Shown here: positions 1 to 5,765 of the stretch, piece by piece
Layout of the letters: the number at the start of each line of letters is the position of its first letter
Position numbering within the stretch: position 1 is the stretch's first letter
NCBI GenBank assembly: GCA_017547975.1
Contig: JAFYNU010000106.1
Coordinates: 1 to 7,478 of the forward strand
Source: Clostridia bacterium
GTDB lineage: Bacteria; Bacillota; Clostridia; Oscillospirales; QAMX01
Length of the DNA: 7,478 nt
Direction: 5' to 3'
Program-made: the position numbers and the translations under genes
The notes under the pieces: model-generated
The model's input: the letters and a program-made list of their open reading frames with translations, nothing else
The model's database searches: none
Told to the model about the DNA's origin: nothing

Positions 1-1848
1 CATCCGAACCGCCATGAGCCGTTCGCTCCCAATGTTGGTGGCAATGCGCATACTCATCTGCTTGGGGGTGATGGTGGCCCCCATGTGATGGCGGACCACC
101 CGGCATATTTCCCCAAAATCATATTCTCCAAGCCGTGGCAGAATCTCCGGGGTGGTATAAAGGACGAAATTCCGCAGGGTCTTACTGGGAAAGAGCTTAC
201 GCAGGTTCACCGGAATGAGTACCTTGATGGGTTTTCGGTGGCGGGGATTGGGAACCTTTTGCCGTTGCAGTTCCTGTATGGCGGCCATCATGGCGGCGGT
301 GAGGAAGCCGGTCAGGCTGACCCCGTATTGGTGGGCAATCCCAATGACCCGATCCACCGGCAGGGTCAGGCAGGTCACGTGCTGGAAGCCCCCGGCTTCC
401 GGCGTTCCCGAAAGGTGCCAGGCGGTGTTTTCCCGGCGGGATGCGGCACTCGTCCCCCCGTGGCGTTGGAAGCTGTCCTCCAGTTCCCCTTCGGAAGGTT
501 CCTCCAATCGACCCAGAATCCCGTCCCGGGCGGGAATATGCACCCCGTAACGCCGTTCCAGATATTCGGCGGTCAGGCTCTTCAAAAACACCATGGCTCC
601 GTTGCCGTCGGTCAATGAATGGAACACCTCAATGGCAATGCGATTTTTATAAACCAGCACCCGGAAGGCACAACGGCAGGTCTCTTCCTTGCTCATCCGG
701 GTCAGGGGGTAGCTCTGCTCCTCCATGATATCCGGGACTTCCCGTAACGATTCCAGATAGTACCAGAAAGCGCCCTTTCGCAGTTTTACCGCCAGGGATG
801 GGAAACGGCGCACCGTCACGTCCAGGGCGGTACGAAGCACCTCCCGATCCACCTCCTCGGTCAGGGATACCGAAAGCCGGAACAGGTTGCTCCAATTGGG
901 GCGGCGGGCGGCAGGATAGATCTTTGCCGCATTGTCCAGGGGCATCCAACGGATCTTATCAGCCTTTCCGGTGGTTTGATCTAGGAATCGATTGATGATT
1001 TCAAAATCCTTTCGATCCTCCGCCAGGCCGTAAAGCAGATAGGCGTGCCAGCGTTCCCGGGCAATTTCCAGGCGGCTTCTACATCCCGCTTCCAGAAGCC
1101 GGGTGTGCAAAAGGCGCCCATCGTCCAGAAGGATTTCATCCTCCCCCACGAAAATCAGCGAATCGGGCGACCCGGAAAGATCTCCCAACAAAGGGGATGC
1201 CAGGGGATCCCGGGGCGTATCGGTATAACACGCGGAAAAGAAATCCAGGAGTTCTTTGGTCAGGGAAGGATCCACCGCCCGGTTCTTCTCCAGAGACGGA
1301 TTCTGATTGGTTAAATCCACCCAGGGGGACAGGGCGATCACCCCGGCGGGCATCGGTTCCCCCAGACTTTTCAGCCGTTGACACAGGGCGTAGCACAGCC
1401 CGCCCCCGGCGCTTTCCCCGCAAAGGGTGACGCGGCAGGGATCGTACCCCTTTTCCAACAGATAACGGTAGGCGGTCATGGCATCCTCCAGAGCCGCCGG
1501 AAAGCGATGCTCCGGCGCCAGACGATAGGCCGCCGCAAATACCCTGCTGCCGCAGGTCACCGCCAGGGTGGAAGCAAAGCCCGTGGCATATTCCAGGCCG
1601 CCGCAGGTGTAACCGCCCCCATGGAGATAGAGAATGACCCCCTCCCGGCGCTGATCTTTTGGCATGACCCATGTCCCGGAGAAATCCCCGAAGTGATGAT
1701 CCTTGCCCATGACCTGTCCCCGGTAACGGGATTCCATCAGCTCCCCGATTTTGTTTTGTCCCCTGCGAATGGTCTTCAGCGAAAGATTCCCCATGAGGGG
1801 TTGCAGGATGGTCAGCTGTTTGCGTATGGATTTTGCGGAAAGCGGCAT
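1..1848 (-). CDS. Fused HSL-type alpha/beta hydrolase and alcohol-acyltransferase/condensation-like protein (C-terminus cut by window edge)
   Basis: Translating down from the ATG at 1848 gives 616 codons without a stop to position 1, so the gene is 3'-partial. Residues ~60-280 are an alpha/beta hydrolase-3 (hormone-sensitive lipase type) domain. The oxyanion motif HGGGY is at 76-80, YRLAPEHRFPAALEDA at ~108-123, and the nucleophile elbow GESAGGG at 144-150 with Ser146. The likely triad partners are Asp237 (in GEDEILLDDG) and His268 (in RWHAY). From residue ~297 (KIRWMPLDNAAKIYPAA) a second domain follows that resembles alcohol O-acetyltransferase/condensation-type acyltransferases. Its HxxxDG motif is HSLTDG at 410-415, and TNIGS appears near the left edge. 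The expected DFGWG-like C-terminal motif would lie outside the window. There is no signal peptide; the N-terminus is basic and possibly amphipathic. The start is supported by AAGGAG at 1863-1858, 9 nt upstream, and by a consensus promoter. A role in ester or lipid acyl transfer is inferred; the substrate is unknown. Confidence 0.88.
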   Translation of the reverse strand, partial: MPLSAKSIRKQLTILQPLMGNLSLKTIRRGQNKIGELMESRYRGQVMGKDHHFGDFSGTWVMPKDQRREGVILYLHGGGYTCGGLEYATGFASTLAVTCGSRVFAAAYRLAPEHRFPAALEDAMTAYRYLLEKGYDPCRVTLCGESAGGGLCYALCQRLKSLGEPMPAGVIALSPWVDLTNQNPSLEKNRAVDPSLTKELLDFFSACYTDTPRDPLASPLLGDLSGSPDSLIFVGEDEILLDDGRLLHTRLLEAGCRSRLEIARERWHAYLLYGLAEDRKDFEIINRFLDQTTGKADKIRWMPLDNAAKIYPAARRPNWSNLFRLSVSLTEEVDREVLRTALDVTVRRFPSLAVKLRKGAFWYYLESLREVPDIMEEQSYPLTRMSKEETCRCAFRVLVYKNRIAIEVFHSLTDGNGAMVFLKSLTAEYLERRYGVHIPARDGILGRLEEPSEGELEDSFQRHGGTSAASRRENTAWHLSGTPEAGGFQHVTCLTLPVDRVIGIAHQYGVSLTGFLTAAMMAAIQELQRQKVPNPRHRKPIKVLIPVNLRKLFPSKTLRNFVLYTTPEILPRLGEYDFGEICRVVRHHMGATITPKQMSMRIATNIGSERLMAVRM

Positions 1849-1868
1849 GATTTTCGGCTCCTTACAGG

Positions 1869-1891
1869 ATAATGTTGCAATTTCAACTTAT
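1869..1891. promoter_or_regulatory. Imperfect palindrome at the transcription start, possible operator
   Basis: ATAATGTTG, a 6-nt spacer, then CAACTTAT forms a dyad whose arms match except for one bulged base. It lies immediately downstream of the -10 box of the hydrolase-acyltransferase promoter and overlaps the predicted start site (~1890), a usual place for a repressor operator. As RNA the core GTTG/CAAC stem would be weak, so a protein-binding role is more likely than a structural one. No regulator gene is visible, and a chance dyad in AT-rich DNA cannot be excluded. Confidence 0.3.
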
Positions 1892-1895
1892 ATGT

Positions 1896-1924
1896 ATTAT
1901 ACGGTATTCCTCCCCGCTTGTCAA
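1896..1924 (-). promoter_or_regulatory. Perfect-consensus sigma-A/sigma-70 promoter for the hydrolase-acyltransferase gene
   Basis: On the minus strand TTGACA occupies 1924-1919 and TATAAT 1901-1896, separated by exactly 17 nt. Both hexamers match the housekeeping consensus at all six positions. Transcription would start near 1890, giving a ~40-nt leader that contains AAGGAG (1863-1858) before the ATG at 1848. The promoter lies downstream of the terminator of the preceding operon, so this gene is an independent transcription unit. Confidence 0.88.
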
Positions 1925-1962
1925 TCCGCAAAAAGAAAGGGCTGCGACGAAGAGAGGTCATC

Positions 1963-2145
1963 TTTTGTAGGGGTAACATTTCGAAGCAACGGCGGGGTCG
2001 TCCCCGAAGGGGACAAGGGATTGCCCACATCCGCCCGGGAGGATTGTGCAGACCTCCGGATTACGGGACGATGTGGGCATCGTCCCCTACTGTGAAACAA
2101 AGACCGAATTGCCATAGAACGGGGAGGACTCCCCTTCCTACAAAA
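1963..2145. repeat. MITE/REP-like intergenic element, ~183 bp, with terminal inverted repeats and internal hairpins
   Basis: The element is bounded by TTTTGTAGG (1963-1971) and its exact reverse complement CCTACAAAA (2137-2145). Inside are several stems. GTCCCC-GAA-GGGGAC is at 2000-2014. A GGAGG/CCTCC pair is at 2038-2042 and 2053-2057. A perfect 9-bp stem GGGACGATG-TGGG-CATCGTCCC is at 2065-2086, and a GGGGAG/CTCCCC dyad is at 2121-2134. GCCCACATC at 2023-2031 is also the inverse of 2070-2078. The minus-strand string GTAGGGGACGATGCCC resembles intergenic repeats I associate with Clostridia genomes (recollection, not checked). No convincing coding frame is present. Together with the terminator and promoter on its flanks it accounts for most of the gap between the two neighbouring genes. 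Confidence 0.6.
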
Positions 2146-2187
2146 CACCGAGTGCCTTTTCACAATGTTTCCCCCTTTCCCCCTCCA

Positions 2188-2221
2188 ACAAAAAACCGGC
2201 AGGGATTTCTCCCTGCCGGTT
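2188..2221 (-). terminator. Intrinsic terminator of the GH2/URO-D operon
   Basis: A perfect 12-bp stem (arms 2194-2205 and 2210-2221, core ACCGGCAGGGA) closes a 4-nt loop that reads GAAA, a stable GNRA tetraloop, on the minus strand. It is followed by a run of six T and then GTT on that strand. It begins 6 nt after the URO-D stop codon (2230-2228). The T-run exists only in the minus-strand direction, so it terminates transcripts coming from the right. Confidence 0.93.
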
Positions 2222-2227
2222 CTCTGT

Positions 2228-3247
2228 TCAATATTCCAAGGCGGCGCGATTCATGGCCATGAAATTTTCAAAGGGTACATAACCCGGGATACTGTTCCCG
2301 CTTCCCAGGGCATAACCGCCCCGGTCACCCACCTGCTCCAGCATGGCTTTGCTCCGGGCATAAACCTCCTCCGGGGTGCGGGTGACGATGAAATTCATGT
2401 CAATACCCCCCAGCACCGCAATACGGCCATGCAGTTCCTCGTAAGCCTTCTCCACCGGGATGATGGCGTCCTCGTAGCTGTGGCGGGCATCGTACTTCAT
2501 GTCGTTTACAATGTCGTCCAAGATATCCCCATAGTAGCCGCAGGAGTGCAGCATGCAGGGCTTATCGTACTTGTGACCCAGTTCCACATACTTTTTGTGC
2601 CAAGGGAAGACGTATTCCCGCATTTGGGCCGGGCTGAGGAAGGTTTGGGTGTTGAAGCCCCAGTCGTCATTCATGCACACAAAGCCAACGGTTTCGTGGC
2701 CAACGGTGTTTTCGTAGTATTTATAAAGCTCTTCCCCCACCCGGTCGAACACCGCCTTGGCAAGCCCGGGATCATCGTAAAGCATCATGCAAAGGTTGTC
2801 GTAGCCCACCAGATCAACGGTGTTTTCCAGAACCCCGCTGGGAGACATGATGCAAAGCTTCATCCCCTCCGGCAGATAGGGCTTGATTTTATTCAGCACC
2901 GAGTAGTCCGCCGCGCCCGCATCGTCCCAATGGTAGGCTTCGAAGCTTGCCCAGTCGGTGATCAGACCCTGCCCGTTCAGGGACACGGTGTGCTGGCGGC
3001 TTCGCGCCGGGGTATGGAAGTGCCAGGGAGAAACTTCGGTAATGGCATAATCATAGCCGCCCTTTTCCATGGCTTCGATTTTCAGCCGAAGTTCACCCAA
3101 TTCATCGGGAGAAGGGGCTTCGTGACCCGCCATGCGTACCAGGTAGGGCCGATCAATGATCAGTTCATACAGAGTGGGACGGTCCGGCTTTTGACCCCGA
3201 AGGACTTTCAAAATGGTATTTTCAAAATCTGGTCTCTTGCTCTGCAT
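2228..3247 (-). CDS. Uroporphyrinogen decarboxylase (URO-D) family protein, MtaA/CmuA-like putative methyltransferase
   Basis: This is a 339-residue protein, the usual length for one URO-D TIM-barrel domain. It is recognised by overall pattern: a start like RPDFENTILKVLRGQKPDR, the strand LHSCGYYGDILDDIV (His234, Cys236), the GGIDM segment, and a C-terminal GSGNSIPGYVPFENFMAM. His-x-Cys corresponds to the first two zinc ligands of MtaA/MtbA-type corrinoid:CoM methyltransferases. The third ligand Cys seen in those enzymes (GCG.P context) appears here as Ser/Gly near residue 316. True HemE is unlikely: the N-terminal HemE signature is not seen and no heme genes are nearby. The gene starts 3 nt after the GH2 stop and is therefore co-translated with it. 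A methyl-transfer role on a compound released by the glycosidase is an inference; the family is broad and mostly uncharacterised in Clostridia. Confidence 0.9.
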   Translation of the reverse strand: MQSKRPDFENTILKVLRGQKPDRPTLYELIIDRPYLVRMAGHEAPSPDELGELRLKIEAMEKGGYDYAITEVSPWHFHTPARSRQHTVSLNGQGLITDWASFEAYHWDDAGAADYSVLNKIKPYLPEGMKLCIMSPSGVLENTVDLVGYDNLCMMLYDDPGLAKAVFDRVGEELYKYYENTVGHETVGFVCMNDDWGFNTQTFLSPAQMREYVFPWHKKYVELGHKYDKPCMLHSCGYYGDILDDIVNDMKYDARHSYEDAIIPVEKAYEELHGRIAVLGGIDMNFIVTRTPEEVYARSKAMLEQVGDRGGYALGSGNSIPGYVPFENFMAMNRAALEY

Positions 3248-3250
3248 ACA

Positions 3251-5593
3251 TTACTCCTCCTTTGTATTGACTTTCAGGACTGTTGCCCCGCAGGCATCGC
3301 TCATGGCGAAAAGCTCAATTTCCTCCTGTCCCGGGGCGGGCTTCACGGCAACCGTGATCTTGCCCATATACATTTTGCGGGTAAGGTTGTCGATGGCGTT
3401 GTGGTCGGCGTTATCCGACCCGGTACCGATGATCACAGCGGGATTGGATGCGGAGAAGGTCACGGTTTCCGCCCCGTCGGGAACTACCCGGCCCAATTCA
3501 TCCAGGCATTCGCAGGTGAACAAAGCCACGTCCCGGCCATTGGCCGCCGCCGGAAGCATTTCGGTAAGCTTGAGGGTATGGGGTCTGCCGGTGGTCTCCC
3601 GGCTATGGCTTGCCACAAGTTCTCCATTGCGGTATCCCTTTACTTCCAAAAGACCCGGGGTGTAGGGAATTTCCCATTCGCCGTGTCCGTAAAGCTCGAT
3701 TGCTTTACGACCGTAGCTGATGCCGTTGCAGAAGAGTTCCAGTTCGTCACAGTTGGTGTAGACCTGGATGGGGATCGGTTGCCCCTCCATGCCCCGGAAA
3801 TTCCAATGGTTTACAATATGTACCATGGGCTCGGTGGTCCAATGGGATTTGTTTTGATAGAAAGCACCCTTCTTCTGGAAGAAGAGGTCAATGGCACCCG
3901 AGCGGGAGCAAACCACCGGCCACACAGCCTCTCCCCGATGCTCCACCGCATCCCATTGGAAGGAGCCGAAGACGTAGGGGCGGCTCCGCAGGAACTTGTA
4001 GGTCTTTTCCCTGCCCAGGAACCAGTTGGACACGGTATCCACGTCCTTGTCCCGGACGCGCCCGAAGCCGTTGGTGGGGAAATTCCAATCCCGGATGGTG
4101 CCGGTAGCACAGCATTCGGAGGAGAAGATGGGTTTATCCGGCTTTTGCTCATGCACCCTGTCGTATATATCCAGGTTGTAGTTGATGCCAACCACGTCGC
4201 AATCGTCGTAAATGGTGCACTTGTCGGGGGATTTATCCACCGCCGCCGTGATGGGGCGGGTCTTGTCGAATTTGCGGATGTGGGCGGCCACAGCCCGGTG
4301 GATACGGCGCCCCTGGTCGGTGACGTGGTTGTATTCCTCGTTGCTGGTGGACCAGAAAATCACGCTGGGTCGGTTTCGATCCCGTTTCAGGAGGGATTCC
4401 AGCTGACGCAGGCCCTCCCGGGTGGATTCGAACCAGCGGGCTTCGTCCATCACCAGGAAGCCCAGCTCGTCAAAGGCATCCATGTAGCTTTCATGCTGTT
4501 GGTAGTGGCTGGTGCGGTAGCCGTTGGCCCCCATCTCCTTCATGAGCTGGACCTTGTATTTTGCCACGTTGTCGGGCACGTAAATACCGGTCAGGCCGAA
4601 ATCCTGGTGGGCGCAGACCCCGTTGATGTAGGTGGGCTTTCCGTTGAGCAGGAGCCCCCGCTCCACGCTGATCTCCACCGTGCGGAAGCCGATACGGGTG
4701 GTATTTTCATCCACCTCTTCCCCATTCAGAAAGAGTTTGGTCTTTACGGTGTAAAGGTTCGGCGCTTCACAGTCCCACGGTTTTGGATCCATCACCACGG
4801 TCGACGCAAAGAGTTTTCCCTTTTCCCGGGCTTCTACAACCCCGTCGGCCTGTGCCGCCCCCAATATACTGCCATCGGCGGCGTAAATAACGCTTTCTGC
4901 CCGCACTTCAGCCGGCATATAATCCGAATTCACCACGGTGGTTTCAAATTCCACAAGCCAACGGTTTTCGTCCAGCTTTTGGGTGGGTACGTACACCCCC
5001 CACAGGTCGATGGCCACCGGGTCGGTGATGGTCAGGTGCACATCCCGGTAGATGCCGCCCCCCTGGTACCACCATCCCTCAAATTCTTCGGTATTGCAGT
5101 AGAGGGCAATGACGTTTTCCTTGTCAAAAAAGACGTTGTCTGAAATATCGATTTCGAAGGTGTTGTAGGCCGAATAGTTGTGATCCATCAGGCAACCGTT
5201 CAGGTAAACAGTAGATACACCCCCTACCCCGTCGAAACGCAGGAGAACCCGCTTGCCCTCGCACCCTTCGGGAAGGGTGAAGTGCTTCCGATACCAGGCA
5301 TTGTCGTAGCGGAAGTAGCCGTGGGCGTTGTTTTGGGTAGGATCGTTATCCTGGTGAATGATATAGTCGTGGGGCAGATCGCACTTTACCCACCCCTCAC
5401 ACTTGATTTCCCGGTCGGAATTGTATTCATCGGGATTATCGTGGTAGTGATAGGCGGCAGGGCCGATCTTTTTCCGTTCTGTCTTGCTTTGGGAATAGGC
5501 CGGACCCTTATCCACCGGGCGGGGTACCGCAATATCCCCCTTGTGAAACAGCCAGCCGTCGTTCAGCAACAGTTCCTTACGCATACAAAGCAC
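3251..5593 (-). CDS. Glycoside hydrolase family 2 protein, beta-galactosidase-like, cytoplasmic
   Basis: This is a 780-residue GH2 enzyme that hydrolyses beta-glycosides with retention. An N-terminal jelly-roll sugar-binding domain (~10-190) is followed by an Ig-like domain (~195-300). The TIM barrel (~305-580) carries YRTSHYQQHES and LGFLVMDE, then the acid/base Glu419 in WSTSNEEYN and the nucleophile Glu493 in FSSECC. The 74-residue spacing matches LacZ-type enzymes. GSFQWDAVEHRGE closes the barrel. A DUF4982-like domain (~590-665, ELELFCNGISYGRKAIEL) and a C-terminal beta domain (~675-780) follow. No signal peptide or anchor is seen, so the substrate must be imported. Start choice is open. 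GTG at 5593 has AAGGA 7 nt upstream, and ATG at 5584 (MRKELLLNDGW) has a weaker AGGTG and fits the family N-terminus. It is the first gene of an operon with the URO-D gene. Specificity (galactoside, glucuronide or other) cannot be read from sequence. Confidence 0.95.
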   Translation of the reverse strand: MLCMRKELLLNDGWLFHKGDIAVPRPVDKGPAYSQSKTERKKIGPAAYHYHDNPDEYNSDREIKCEGWVKCDLPHDYIIHQDNDPTQNNAHGYFRYDNAWYRKHFTLPEGCEGKRVLLRFDGVGGVSTVYLNGCLMDHNYSAYNTFEIDISDNVFFDKENVIALYCNTEEFEGWWYQGGGIYRDVHLTITDPVAIDLWGVYVPTQKLDENRWLVEFETTVVNSDYMPAEVRAESVIYAADGSILGAAQADGVVEAREKGKLFASTVVMDPKPWDCEAPNLYTVKTKLFLNGEEVDENTTRIGFRTVEISVERGLLLNGKPTYINGVCAHQDFGLTGIYVPDNVAKYKVQLMKEMGANGYRTSHYQQHESYMDAFDELGFLVMDEARWFESTREGLRQLESLLKRDRNRPSVIFWSTSNEEYNHVTDQGRRIHRAVAAHIRKFDKTRPITAAVDKSPDKCTIYDDCDVVGINYNLDIYDRVHEQKPDKPIFSSECCATGTIRDWNFPTNGFGRVRDKDVDTVSNWFLGREKTYKFLRSRPYVFGSFQWDAVEHRGEAVWPVVCSRSGAIDLFFQKKGAFYQNKSHWTTEPMVHIVNHWNFRGMEGQPIPIQVYTNCDELELFCNGISYGRKAIELYGHGEWEIPYTPGLLEVKGYRNGELVASHSRETTGRPHTLKLTEMLPAAANGRDVALFTCECLDELGRVVPDGAETVTFSASNPAVIIGTGSDNADHNAIDNLTRKMYMGKITVAVKPAPGQEEIELFAMSDACGATVLKVNTKEE
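3256..3262 (-). promoter_or_regulatory. Shine-Dalgarno of the URO-D gene, embedded in the GH2 coding end
   Basis: AAGGAGG on the minus strand lies within the last Lys-Glu-Glu codons of the GH2 gene, 8 nt before the ATG at 3247. The GH2 stop TAA (3253-3251) falls between the two. This supports the chosen URO-D start and implies translational coupling of the two genes. Confidence 0.9.
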
Positions 5594-5616
5594 CTGTCTT
5601 TCCTTGTGTTACCACC

Positions 5617-5645
5617 ATTATACCCGTCTGCGTGGCGGTTGTAAA
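5617..5645 (-). promoter_or_regulatory. Sigma-A/sigma-70 promoter of the GH2/URO-D operon
   Basis: On the minus strand TTTACA (5645-5640, five of six consensus bases) is separated by 17 nt from TATAAT (5622-5617, six of six). The predicted start near 5610 gives a short leader of about 17-26 nt before the GTG (5593) or ATG (5584). I found no convincing cre box or other known operator in the ~80 bp upstream. Confidence 0.8.
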
Positions 5646-5725
5646 GGTTTTTCGTACTTCCAAAAGAAATTCATTCCACACCTCCATCCGGCGGAACCGG
5701 CACACTGACACCCTCTTTTTCATAG

Positions 5726-5760
5726 AACACGCCCTTACCCCACGGGGGTAAGGGCGTGTT
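5726..5760 (-). terminator. Long hairpin after the glycyl radical enzyme gene, probable terminator
   Basis: A perfect 16-bp stem, AACACGCCCTTACCCC (5726-5741) with its complement (5745-5760), closes a 3-nt loop. It starts 5 nt after the TAA stop of the glycyl radical enzyme (5768-5766) and ends upstream of the GH2 promoter, the right place for a terminator. On the minus strand only TTCTATG follows the stem, with no proper U-tract. It may therefore terminate inefficiently, act mainly as an mRNA 3'-end stabiliser, or allow read-through into the GH2 operon. Confidence 0.65.
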
Positions 5761-5765
5761 TCTCT

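Noticed and set aside
85..618. 177-codon plus-strand open frame
   Set aside because: It is antisense to the acyltransferase domain carrying HSLTDG, with no start-site signals or domain features.
1136..1672. 178-codon minus-strand open frame
   Set aside because: It is out of frame with the alpha/beta hydrolase, which shows HGGG, GESAGGG and the full triad in another frame through the same bases; the Gly/Arg-rich translation is a frame shadow.
1918..2262. Short open frames on both strands in the intergenic gap
   Set aside because: They run through the hairpin repeat, promoter and terminator, have Arg/Pro-rich translations and no convincing ribosome binding site.
2165..5143. 992-codon open frame on the plus strand antisense to the GH2 and URO-D genes
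   Set aside because: It spans two clear genes, their junction and the terminator, has no recognisable domains and low-complexity Val/Gly/His-rich composition. It arises because the sense codons avoid TTA, CTA and TCA.
5688..5700. CCGG-5-CCGG dyad upstream of the GH2 promoter as an activator site
   Set aside because: CCGG is itself palindromic, so the dyad is trivial in GC-rich DNA; there is no match to a known operator.
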